Origin: an uncultured Eubacteriales bacterium
Lineage (GTDB): Bacteria > Bacillota > Clostridia > TANB77 > CAG-508
Assembly: GCA_949288095.1 (NCBI GenBank)
Contig: CASEIX010000019.1
Location: 1-34,867, forward strand
Direction of reading: 5' to 3'
DNA length: 34,867 nt
Part shown: piece after piece, positions 1-6,088 of the stretch
Layout: every line of letters starts with the position of its first letter
Position numbering within the stretch: position 1 is the first letter of the stretch
The notes under the pieces: generated by a model
The model's input: the letters and a program-made list of their open reading frames with translations, nothing else
The model's database searches: none
What the model was told of the DNA's origin: nothing
Position numbers and translations under genes: made by a program

Positions 1-7
1 AATTCAT
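1..7 (-). CDS. Start of a divergent gene, cut by the window edge
   Basis: Only the first two codons (ATG AAT) of a possible minus-strand gene are inside the window. An AAGAAGG ribosome binding site lies 6-7 nt upstream of the ATG on that strand, and a plausible promoter lies further upstream at 45-72. Nothing can be said about the product. The call rests on the promoter, SD and ATG being in the right order and spacing. Confidence 0.35.
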
Positions 8-44
8 AAAATACCTTCTTTCTCAAGAAGCACCTATACTTACT

Positions 45-72
45 ATTATACAACTTTCTTTTAATCTTACAA
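45..72 (-). promoter_or_regulatory. Promoter of the divergent gene
   Basis: On the minus strand TTGTAA (72-67) and a perfect TATAAT (50-45) are 16 bp apart. Transcription would begin near 38 and leave a leader of about 30 nt before the ATG at 7. Sigma-A type by sequence only. Confidence 0.4.
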
Positions 73-175
73 TAATTATTAAAATACAATTAAATTCTAT
101 TTACTTTTATTTGAATAGAATTTACTTTTTCAATTCACTATAGAAGGAATTCAACAAAAATTCACAAACTGTATA

Positions 176-204
176 TTTACTTATCATATTAAGAATGGTA
201 TAAT
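176..204 (+). promoter_or_regulatory. Promoter of trhA
   Basis: TTTACT (176-181) and a perfect TATAAT (199-204) are separated by 17 bp. The upstream in-frame ATG at 203 overlaps this -10 box, so it cannot be the translation start of this transcript. This decides for the ATG at 233. Confidence 0.6.
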
Positions 205-232
205 GACAAAAATAAAAGACGGGAGAGAAAAT

Positions 233-907
233 ATGACAAGAGTAAAATTAAGAGATAGAATTTTACCTCAATACACAAAAGGGGAAGAAATTTTTAATAT
301 GACATCACATATTGTGGGAGCTGTTTTAGGAATTGTAGCAACTGTTTTGTGTATTGTATTTGCAGCAATTCATGGAAATGGATATGGTGTTGTGAGTGGT
401 TCTATCTATGGTGCGACTATGATAATTTTATATACAATGTCTAGTATTTATCATGGATTAAGTCCTAAGAGATATTCTAAAAGAGTTTTTCAAGTATTAG
501 ACCATTGTTCTATATTTTTATTGATTGCAGGATCTTATACACCATTTGCACTATGTACATTAAGAGAATATAGTACAGCAACTGGTTGGACAATATTTGG
601 CATTATATGGGCTATGGCAATATTGGGAATTGTATTGAATTCAATTGATATAAAGAAATTTAAAAAATTTTCAATGATATGTTACCTAGTTATGGGATGG
701 TGTATTGTTGTAAAAATCAATTTATTACCACAACTATTAGGAATAGCAGGATTTAGTTTATTATTGGCTGGAGGAATTGCTTATTCTATAGGAGCTATTT
801 TATATGGTGTTGGAAAAAAACACAAATGGATGCATTCTATTTTCCATCTATTTATTTTATTAGGTAGCATATTACAATTTTTCTGCATATTATTATATGT
901 CATGTAA
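233..907 (+). CDS. trhA: TrhA / hemolysin III family membrane protein
   Basis: A 224-aa polytopic membrane protein of the hemolysin III (YqfA/TrhA, PAQR-like) family. It has about seven hydrophobic segments and the family landmarks: an SxxxH in the first third (IYHGLSPK, a metal-ligand region), the DHCSIFLLIAGSYTPF stretch, and a C-terminal HxxxH-type pair (KHKWMHSIFH). In Bacillus the family affects membrane energetics and fluidity homeostasis; its enzymatic activity is not settled. The start at 233 follows a GGGAGAG ribosome binding site; an earlier ATG at 203 lies inside the -10 box. It appears to be a single-gene transcript. No plus-strand intrinsic terminator is visible after it. Confidence 0.9.
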   Translation: MTRVKLRDRILPQYTKGEEIFNMTSHIVGAVLGIVATVLCIVFAAIHGNGYGVVSGSIYGATMIILYTMSSIYHGLSPKRYSKRVFQVLDHCSIFLLIAGSYTPFALCTLREYSTATGWTIFGIIWAMAILGIVLNSIDIKKFKKFSMICYLVMGWCIVVKINLLPQLLGIAGFSLLLAGGIAYSIGAILYGVGKKHKWMHSIFHLFILLGSILQFFCILLYVM

Positions 908-982
908 AATAAGAAGTTTGACCTTATTTATACAAAAAAATCTTATATGTAATCAAGCTGAAAGTTATTTTCTTTATATAAT

Positions 983-1008
983 AAAAAAAGAAGGCTTTAA
1001 AAGCCTTC
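983..1008 (-). terminator. Intrinsic terminator for minus-strand transcription
   Basis: GAAGGCTT (990-997) and AAGCCTTC (1001-1008) form an 8-bp stem with a 3-nt loop. On the minus strand it is followed by seven T residues (989-983). On the plus strand no T tract follows, so it is oriented against trhA. No minus-strand gene is present to use it; see the promoter at 1031-1059. Confidence 0.55.
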
Positions 1009-1030
1009 AAACACTCGCAAATATACATTT

Positions 1031-1059
1031 ATTTTATCATAAAAATACTAAAAAATCAA
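1031..1059 (-). promoter_or_regulatory. Possible minus-strand promoter of a tiny transcript
   Basis: On the minus strand TTGATT (1059-1054), a 17-bp spacer, and TAAAAT (1036-1031) preceded by TGA (extended -10). Initiation near 1024 would give an RNA of about 40 nt ending at the terminator at 983-1008. Such motifs arise easily in AT-rich DNA, so the call depends on the pairing with the terminator. Confidence 0.4.
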
Positions 1060-1154
1060 GTGAAGGAAACTTCAAGAAAGAGAGAATATAAACGAAAAAA
1101 CGAGATAAAATTATATAAAGAAAGAAGAGATATATTTTAAAAAGAAAAAGACAT

Positions 1155-1183
1155 TTGTAAAACAAATTTAAATGTGTTAATAT
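1155..1183 (+). promoter_or_regulatory. Promoter of the 6S RNA
   Basis: TTGTAA (1155-1160), a 17-bp spacer, and TAATAT (1178-1183) preceded by TGT as an extended -10. It places the RNA start near 1190, just ahead of the predicted closing stem. Confidence 0.5.
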
Positions 1184-1189
1184 ATAGAT

Positions 1190-1400
1190 AATCTAATAAG
1201 GATTGCAAAATCCCTGCGTAGTACGTAAGAGCATAATTTTTAGAACCAACAAATTATAAGAGGGGCCGATCTCTCGAATATGGCGTGCATGCTCACAGTA
1301 TATAGTGAGAAGCCCATGAGTATTTAGGTAGGCACCCACCTGTTTTTAGGAGCAGGTCCTTAAAAATTAAAAAGCTGACGGCTAAGGCGGGGCTTTTTTT
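1190..1400 (+). ncRNA. ssrS: 6S RNA (SsrS)
   Basis: A GC-richer island in AT-rich intergenic DNA that folds as an extended rod. AAGGA (1198-1202) with CCTGC (1213-1217) pair with GCAGG-TCCTT (1352-1361) as the closing stem. The segment with GCATGCTCAC and GTGAGAAGCCC (around 1288-1316) forms a hairpin and closely resembles the conserved GCATGCTC...GAGAAGCC block of E. coli 6S RNA. 6S RNA mimics an open promoter and binds the housekeeping RNA polymerase holoenzyme, damping sigma-A transcription in stationary phase. The identification comes from recalled motifs and the fold, not from a covariance-model search. The body is about 175 nt, a normal size, followed by a terminator. Confidence 0.72.
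1365..1400 (+). terminator. Terminator of the 6S RNA
   Basis: AAAAAGC (near 1369-1375) pairs with GCTTTTT around an internal GC-rich segment and runs into a T tract at 1394-1400. Confidence 0.6.
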
Positions 1401-1441
1401 ATTTTAAAAAGAGAATACCAATAAAATAGATAAAAATGAGG

Positions 1442-1470
1442 AATAGCAAGATTTATCTTGCTATTTTTAT
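1442..1470 (+). terminator. Hairpin between the 6S RNA and prmC
   Basis: AATAGCAAGA (1442-1451) and TCTTGCTATT (1456-1465) form a perfect 10-bp stem with a TTTA loop, followed by a short T run. It probably insulates prmC from 6S read-through. Its right arm overlaps the -35 box of the next promoter. Confidence 0.5.
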
Positions 1471-1486
1471 GTTAATAGTATAAAAT
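1458..1486 (+). promoter_or_regulatory. Promoter of the prmC-whiA-hemW operon
   Basis: TTGCTA (1458-1463), 17-bp spacer, TAAAAT (1481-1486). The -35 box lies in the right arm of the preceding hairpin. Initiation near 1493 would leave a short leader before the GAAGG ribosome binding site. Confidence 0.4.
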
Positions 1487-1510
1487 AAATGCAGGAAAGA
1501 AGGTGGTCAT

Positions 1511-2356
1511 ATGACAATTAAACAAGCTTTAATAAAAGGAGTTACTGTATTAAAACTAGAAAAGATTTCTACACCAAAGTTAAAGGCAAGATTATTATTA
1601 CAATATGTATTAAAAAAGCCAAGACAATATTTAATTGTGTATGACAATCAAAAATTAACAGAAAAAGAAGAGCAAGATTATTTAGAATATATAGAATTAT
1701 TAACCCAAGGAGAACCAATAGAACATATTACACATCAAAAAGAATTTATGAAATTAAATTTTTATGTAGATGAAAATGTTCTAATACCAAGACAAGATAC
1801 AGAAGTATTAGTAGAAGAAGTTATGAATATAGCTAAAAAAATCAGAGCAAAAAAAATACTAGATTTATGCACAGGAAGTGGAGCAATTGCTGTATCTTTA
1901 GCAAAATATTTAGAAAATATACAATTAACTGCTTTAGATATTAGTGGAAAGGCATTAGATATTGCGATTGCAAATGCAAAAAATAATCATGTACAAGATA
2001 AAATTACATTTGTGGAATCAAATCTTTTCCAAGATTTAGGACAAGAAAAATACGACATTATTGTTTCTAATCCACCATATATTAGAAGAAAAGAGTTGGA
2101 AATGTTAGATAGAGAAGTGAGAAAAGAACCAAGGTTAGCATTAGATGGAGGAGAAGATGGATTAGATTTTTATAGGAACATTATGGATAAAGGATATGAA
2201 TACTTAAAATATGGTGGATATATTTGTTTAGAAATTGGATATGATCAAAAAGAAGAGGTTATGCAAATTATAAAAGATAAAAAGCAATATATTGATACAT
2301 ATTGTAAAAAAGATTTATATGATAATGATAGAGTGATAGTAACAAGATTAGGATAA
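1511..2356 (+). CDS. prmC: PrmC, peptide-chain release factor glutamine N5-methyltransferase
   Basis: A 281-aa SAM-dependent methyltransferase that methylates the glutamine of the GGQ motif in release factors RF1 and RF2, raising termination efficiency in the cytoplasm. The N-terminal helical substrate domain (about 1-90) is followed by a Rossmann-type domain with motif I DLCTGSGAI (118-126) and the catalytic NPPY (187-190), which binds the glutamine amide. Length is typical. In many Firmicutes it follows prfA; here prfA is absent and whiA follows 21 bp downstream, with its own AGGAGG. Confidence 0.95.
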   Translation: MTIKQALIKGVTVLKLEKISTPKLKARLLLQYVLKKPRQYLIVYDNQKLTEKEEQDYLEYIELLTQGEPIEHITHQKEFMKLNFYVDENVLIPRQDTEVLVEEVMNIAKKIRAKKILDLCTGSGAIAVSLAKYLENIQLTALDISGKALDIAIANAKNNHVQDKITFVESNLFQDLGQEKYDIIVSNPPYIRRKELEMLDREVRKEPRLALDGGEDGLDFYRNIMDKGYEYLKYGGYICLEIGYDQKEEVMQIIKDKKQYIDTYCKKDLYDNDRVIVTRLG

Positions 2357-2377
2357 GTTGAATATTAGGAGGAAAAA

Positions 2378-3265
2378 ATGTCTTTTTCATCAGATATAAA
2401 ACAAGAGTTAAATAAAACAAATAGTTTGGTTAATAAAGAAAATGTAAAGTTTGAGTTGATTGGCTATTGTATTTCTGGAAATACAGATGTAACAAAAGGA
2501 AGAAATATTCGTTTTTCAACAGAAAGTGATTATAATATTAATCGTTTTTCAAAGTTGTTGTCTAATTTGGAAATTAATCATGATATAGATGTCAATGGGA
2601 AAACATTTAATATTGTGACAAAGTCGTTTGACATTCACAAGTTAGAATATTTAGAGATAAAAGAAAATGAAATATATGTGAAAAGAGAAATAAAAGAGAT
2701 AAAAGGTGATGATAAGAAAAAGGCTTTTATTAGAGGATGTTTTTTGGGAGCAGGTTCTATAAATAATCCAGAAAATTCTTATCATTTAGAGATTGTTTTG
2801 TCAAATGAAAACAATTTGAAAGTATTACAGGAAATATTGAATGGTTTTGATGTTCATGCAAAAGAATTGATTACCAAGAATCGATATTCTGTTTATATAA
2901 AAGAGGGAGAAGAAATTTCGAAACTATTGGCATTAATTGGCGCTAATAAAGCAGTTTTGCAATTCGAAGATATTAGAATACAAAAAGAGATGAGAGGGAA
3001 AGTAAATCGAATTGTCAATTGTGAAACAGCGAATTTGAACAAAACAATTAATGCAGCGATTGAGCAAATAGCAGCTATTAAAAAGTTGCAAAAAGAAGGT
3101 AAATTTAATAAATTAGATGATAATTTAAAAGAAATTGCCATTTTAAGAATAGAAAATCCAGATATTTCATTAGTAGAATTAGGAAAGTTATTAAAAGAAC
3201 CACTAGGAAAATCAGGTGTGAATTACAGATTAAAGAAAATAATGGAGATAGCAAATGGAAAGTAG
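2378..3265 (+). CDS. whiA: WhiA, DNA-binding regulator / cell-division protein
   Basis: A 295-aa WhiA protein: an N-terminal LAGLIDADG-like fold without nuclease residues (about 1-190, including RGCFLGAGSINNPENSYHLE) and a C-terminal helix-turn-helix (about 220-290, with NPDISLVELGKLL and GKSGVNYRLKKI). In Actinobacteria it controls sporulation septation; in Firmicutes it binds the nucleoid and influences division and chromosome segregation. It normally sits in the rapZ-yvcK-whiA cluster; here it is between prmC and hemW and neither partner is near. It overlaps hemW by 11 bp, so the two are translationally coupled. Confidence 0.95.
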   Translation: MSFSSDIKQELNKTNSLVNKENVKFELIGYCISGNTDVTKGRNIRFSTESDYNINRFSKLLSNLEINHDIDVNGKTFNIVTKSFDIHKLEYLEIKENEIYVKREIKEIKGDDKKKAFIRGCFLGAGSINNPENSYHLEIVLSNENNLKVLQEILNGFDVHAKELITKNRYSVYIKEGEEISKLLALIGANKAVLQFEDIRIQKEMRGKVNRIVNCETANLNKTINAAIEQIAAIKKLQKEGKFNKLDDNLKEIAILRIENPDISLVELGKLLKEPLGKSGVNYRLKKIMEIANGK

Positions 3266-4496
3266 AGAATTAGGAATTTATATACATATACCATTTTGTC
3301 AGCATAAATGTGATTATTGTGATTTTGTTTCATTTTCAAATAAACAAGATTTTATAGAAAACTATGTGGAAGCTGTAAAAAAGGAAATAAACAATTATTT
3401 TAAAGATAAAACATTGTTAGAAACATATACAGTAACGACAATATATATTGGTGGAGGAACACCATCTTATATAAATAGCAAATATATTTGTGAAATCATG
3501 CATGTTTTAGAAGACAACTTGAAAGATAATATGGTAAAAATGGAAGATATGGAAATCACCATAGAAGTAAACCCAGGAACAGTAAATAAAGAAAAATTAG
3601 AACAATATAGAAATGCAAAAATCAATCGATTAAGTATCGGGCTACAAAGTACGAATAATGAAATGCTAAAACAAATTGGAAGAATACATACTTATGAACA
3701 ATTTTTAGAAACTTATCAAATGGCAAAAGAGGTTGGTTTTGAAAATATAAATGTAGATTTGATGATAGGGTTACCAAACCAAACAATAGAAGATATAAAA
3801 AGAAGTTTACAAGAAATTGTGCAATTAAATTCAACACATATTAGTGTATATTCTTTAATTATAGAAGAAGGAACAGTGATAGCACAAAAAATAGAAAATC
3901 ATCAGTTACAAGAAATGGATGAGGAACTGGAACGAAATATGTATTGGTATGTTAAAAATACATTAGAATTAAATGACTATACACATTATGAAATTTCTAA
4001 TTTTGCGAAAGAAGGCAAAGAATCAAAACATAATATGAATTGTTGGAGACAAAAAGAATATATTGGAATTGGATTAGCGGCACATTCTTATTTAAATTAT
4101 GTTAGATATACCAATACTTCTGAAATGGAACAATATGTTACACGAATGAATAATTTAAATGGACAAATTGTAAATGATATTTTAAAATTATCTAAAAACA
4201 AGGAAAAAGCAAGTTTAGAAGAAAAGGAAAAGAATATAGAAACAACATATGAAATAGAAGAAGTACAAGATGTAGAAGATAGAAAAAAAGAATATATGCT
4301 GTTAGGCTTAAGAACAATAGAAGGTGTATCTATCTCAAAATTTAAAGAAAAATATATAGATAATCCTATATTTCTATTTAGAAAAGAATTAGAAAAACTA
4401 GTGGAAGAAAAATTAGTGGCTATAGATGGAGATTATATAAGACTTACCAATAAAGGATTGGATTTGGCAAATTTGGTATGGGAAGAGTTTATTTAA
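3255..4496 (+). CDS. hemW: HemW-type radical SAM heme chaperone
   Basis: A 413-aa radical SAM protein with the CxxxCxxC cluster motif at C15, C19 and C22, a GGGTPS motif after the first strand, and a C-terminal HemN/HemW-type domain (about 300-413). Family members once annotated as oxygen-independent coproporphyrinogen III oxidase are now mostly considered heme chaperones that insert heme into respiratory proteins. The sequence spacing CxxxCxxC without the following HemN-specific residues favours HemW. Its ATG lies within the end of whiA. No heme biosynthesis genes are nearby, so its actual client is open. Confidence 0.88.
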   Translation: MESRELGIYIHIPFCQHKCDYCDFVSFSNKQDFIENYVEAVKKEINNYFKDKTLLETYTVTTIYIGGGTPSYINSKYICEIMHVLEDNLKDNMVKMEDMEITIEVNPGTVNKEKLEQYRNAKINRLSIGLQSTNNEMLKQIGRIHTYEQFLETYQMAKEVGFENINVDLMIGLPNQTIEDIKRSLQEIVQLNSTHISVYSLIIEEGTVIAQKIENHQLQEMDEELERNMYWYVKNTLELNDYTHYEISNFAKEGKESKHNMNCWRQKEYIGIGLAAHSYLNYVRYTNTSEMEQYVTRMNNLNGQIVNDILKLSKNKEKASLEEKEKNIETTYEIEEVQDVEDRKKEYMLLGLRTIEGVSISKFKEKYIDNPIFLFRKELEKLVEEKLVAIDGDYIRLTNKGLDLANLVWEEFI

Positions 4497-4546
4497 AACT
4501 TATCAAGTTTTTGACAAATGTATGGTAAAAAAAAATTGTCAGAGAC

Positions 4547-4576
4547 TTGACAAAGTCCATATAAATATGATATTAT
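4547..4576 (+). promoter_or_regulatory. Promoter of infC-rpmI-rplT
   Basis: A consensus TTGACA (4547-4552), an 18-bp spacer and TATTAT (4571-4576). Initiation near 4583 places the antiterminator strand at the extreme 5' end of the transcript. Confidence 0.65.
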
Positions 4577-4582
4577 ATTTAA

Positions 4583-4713
4583 CGTTACAAGAAGAAGTCA
4601 AACTTCTCACCTTATCCAAATAAGGAAAAAGGTTAGAAATTAAATAATTTTAGCATTTACGATGATGCTAGTTTTATTTTGGATTTGACTTGTAACAAAA
4701 GTCAAATTTTTTT
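4583..4713 (+). promoter_or_regulatory. infC leader: transcription attenuator (L20-leader type)
   Basis: The leader ends in an intrinsic terminator: ATTTGACTT (4683-4691) pairs with AAGTCAAAT (4699-4707), followed by seven T (4707-4713). An alternative pairing is visible: AGTCAAA (4596-4602) with TTTGACT (4684-4690), and GTTACA (4584-4589) with TGTAAC (4691-4696), 13 bp around a 6-nt bulge. This would destroy the terminator. Further local hairpins lie between (CCTTAT/ATAAGG at 4610-4626; TAGCAT/ATGCTA at about 4652-4671). This matches the logic of the Bacillus L20 leader, where free ribosomal protein L20 stabilises termination. The protein ligand is inferred from the operon content. Confidence 0.75.
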
Positions 4714-4734
4714 ATGTTATTGGAGGTGTTTTGT

Positions 4735-5250
4735 ATAAAACAAGAATTACCAATTAATGGTCAAATAAGAGCAAAAGAAGTTCAATTAATAGGAGACAAT
4801 GGAGAGAAAATAGGTGTTATTTCTTTAAATGAAGCTTTAGAAAAAGCAGAAGAAAAAAACTTAGACTTAGTGCTAGTTGCTCCAAATGCAAATCCACCAG
4901 TTTGTAAAATTATGAACTATGGAAAATATAAATTTGAGCAAGCGAAAAAAGAAAAAGAGGCTAAGAAAAAACAAAAAAGTTTTGAAATTAAAGAAATAAG
5001 AGTAACTCCTAATATTGAAGAACATGATTTTAGTTTCAAATCTAAAAATGCTAAAAAATTTATACAAGATGGAAACAAAGTAAAAATAACAGTTAGATTT
5101 AGAGGAAGAGAAGTAAACAATTCAAAAGCAGGTGAATTGGTGTTAAACAAATTCATAGAAGACATGAGTGACATTGCAGTAGTAGAAAAAGCACCAAAGC
5201 TTGAAGGAAGAAATATGTTTACCATTCTTGCTAAAAAAACTGAAAAATAA
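4735..5250 (+). CDS. infC: Translation initiation factor IF-3, probable AUA start
   Basis: A 171-aa IF-3: the N-terminal domain with the RAKEVQLIG segment and the NLDLVLVAPNANPPVCKIMNYGKYKFEQ signature, a lysine-rich linker, and the C-terminal domain with IKEIRVTPNIEEHD. It binds the 30S subunit and rejects non-AUG starts and wrong tRNAs. An ATG at 4714 is in frame but sits immediately after the terminator T tract with no ribosome binding site. The GGAGG at 4722-4726 is 8 nt upstream of an ATA codon (4735), and translation from there gives the usual family N-terminus (Met-Lys-Gln-Glu-Leu-Pro-Ile-Asn). Non-AUG starts on infC are known and allow IF-3 to repress itself. First gene of infC-rpmI-rplT. 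Confidence 0.93.
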   Translation: MKQELPINGQIRAKEVQLIGDNGEKIGVISLNEALEKAEEKNLDLVLVAPNANPPVCKIMNYGKYKFEQAKKEKEAKKKQKSFEIKEIRVTPNIEEHDFSFKSKNAKKFIQDGNKVKITVRFRGREVNNSKAGELVLNKFIEDMSDIAVVEKAPKLEGRNMFTILAKKTEK

Positions 5251-5272
5251 AAAATAGGAAGGAGAATGACTT

Positions 5273-5476
5273 ATGCCAAAATTAAAAACAAATAAAGCTG
5301 CAAAGAAAAGATATTCTTTAACAGCAACAGGAAAAGTAAAAAGAACAAAATCAAACAGAAGACACTTGTTAGCAAACAAAACAAAAAGACAAAAAAAATC
5401 AGGAAAGATTCAAAATGCTTATGCAGACAAAACTTGTATGAATACAATCAAAAAATTATTACCATATGGTAATTAA
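5273..5476 (+). CDS. rpmI: Ribosomal protein bL35
   Basis: A 67-aa highly basic protein with the bL35 signature (PKLKTNKAAKKRY, RRHLLANKTKRQKK). It is part of the large ribosomal subunit. The ATG follows GGAAGGAG by a normal spacing. It is located 22 bp after infC and 34 bp before rplT, the universal order in Firmicutes. Confidence 0.97.
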   Translation: MPKLKTNKAAKKRYSLTATGKVKRTKSNRRHLLANKTKRQKKSGKIQNAYADKTCMNTIKKLLPYGN

Positions 5477-5510
5477 TCGATAAAATTAGTGAATAAGGAA
5501 GGTGATAGAT

Positions 5511-5861
5511 ATGGCAAGAGTAAAAACAGCAAGAACAACAAGAGCAAGACATAAAAAAATATTAAAACAAGCCAAAGGATATTTTGGAGCAAAACATTAT
5601 AGATTTAGAAATGCAAATCAAGCAGTTATGAAATCTTTAGCATATGCATATGTAGGAAGAAAAGATAAGAAAAGTAATTTTAGAAAATTATGGATAGCAA
5701 GAATTAATGCAGCAGCAAGAATGAATGGTACAACATATAGTAGATTAATTGCAGGATTAAAAAAAGCTAATGTAACAATCAATAGAAAAATGTTAGCAGA
5801 CATTGCTGTAACAGATCCAAAAGCTTTTACAGAAATTGCTGAAATTGCAAAAAAAGCATAG
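5511..5861 (+). CDS. rplT: Ribosomal protein bL20
   Basis: A 116-aa basic protein with the bL20 signature ([23 protein letters not shown] and [18 protein letters not shown] regions). It is required early in 50S assembly and is the known autogenous repressor of this operon through the leader RNA. A GTG at 5502 is in frame but overlaps the GGAAGG ribosome binding site; the ATG at 5511 is the correct start. A strong terminator follows directly. Confidence 0.97.
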   Translation: MARVKTARTTRARHKKILKQAKGYFGAKHYRFRNANQAVMKSLAYAYVGRKDKKSNFRKLWIARINAAARMNGTTYSRLIAGLKKANVTINRKMLADIAVTDPKAFTEIAEIAKKA

Positions 5862-5874
5862 ATAAAAAGAATGG

Positions 5875-5912
5875 AGTTATTTTATGAAAATAAAGTAACT
5901 TTATTTTTTTTT
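5875..5912 (+). terminator. Terminator of infC-rpmI-rplT
   Basis: AGTTATTTTAT (5875-5885), GAAA loop, ATAAAGTAACT (5890-5900; one G-U pair), then a run of T with one A (5901-5912). Confidence 0.8.
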
Positions 5913-5954
5913 GCACTTATATAATATTTTAAATATAGACAAAATGACAAAAAG

Positions 5955-5993
5955 TTACAAAAAAGTTACAAAAAGATTACAAAATGGTTAAAA
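5955..5993 (+). promoter_or_regulatory. Four tandem TTACAA boxes, 11-bp period (array A)
   Basis: TTACAA at 5955, 5966 and 5977 and TTAAAA at 5988 are spaced by exactly 11 bp (5-bp gaps). This is the layout bound by OmpR/PhoB-family response regulators; the Bacillus PhoP box is a TTAACA-like hexamer repeated at 11 bp. The same four-copy layout, with a variant last box, precedes the pilus operon at 12765-12803. It lies about 60 bp upstream of the likely transcription start of the protease gene. The regulator is unknown. Confidence 0.6.
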
Positions 5994-6016
5994 AAACACG
6001 AAAGAAATGAAAGTCA

Positions 6017-6045
6017 TTGAAAAAAAATAAAATACATGATATTTT
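6017..6045 (+). promoter_or_regulatory. Possible promoter of the secreted protease gene
   Basis: TTGAAA (6017-6022), a 17-bp spacer and TATTTT (6040-6045) preceded by TGA as an extended -10. It is weak at -10, consistent with a need for activation from array A upstream. Confidence 0.4.
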
Positions 6046-6088
6046 GATAAAAAAGAAACAAAAGTAAAAAAAGAAAAGGGGAGTAAAA

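Noticed and set aside
79..127. Possible third 11-bp box array upstream of trhA (TTAAAA, TTAAAT, TTACTT)
   Set aside because: The boxes are degenerate, phase is lost after three, and the region is an inverted repeat of AAATTCTATT; it is not comparable with arrays A and B.
897..1091. Open reading frame of 64 codons after trhA
   Set aside because: It overlaps the trhA end, has no ribosome binding site, and runs through a terminator hairpin and a minus-strand promoter-like region.
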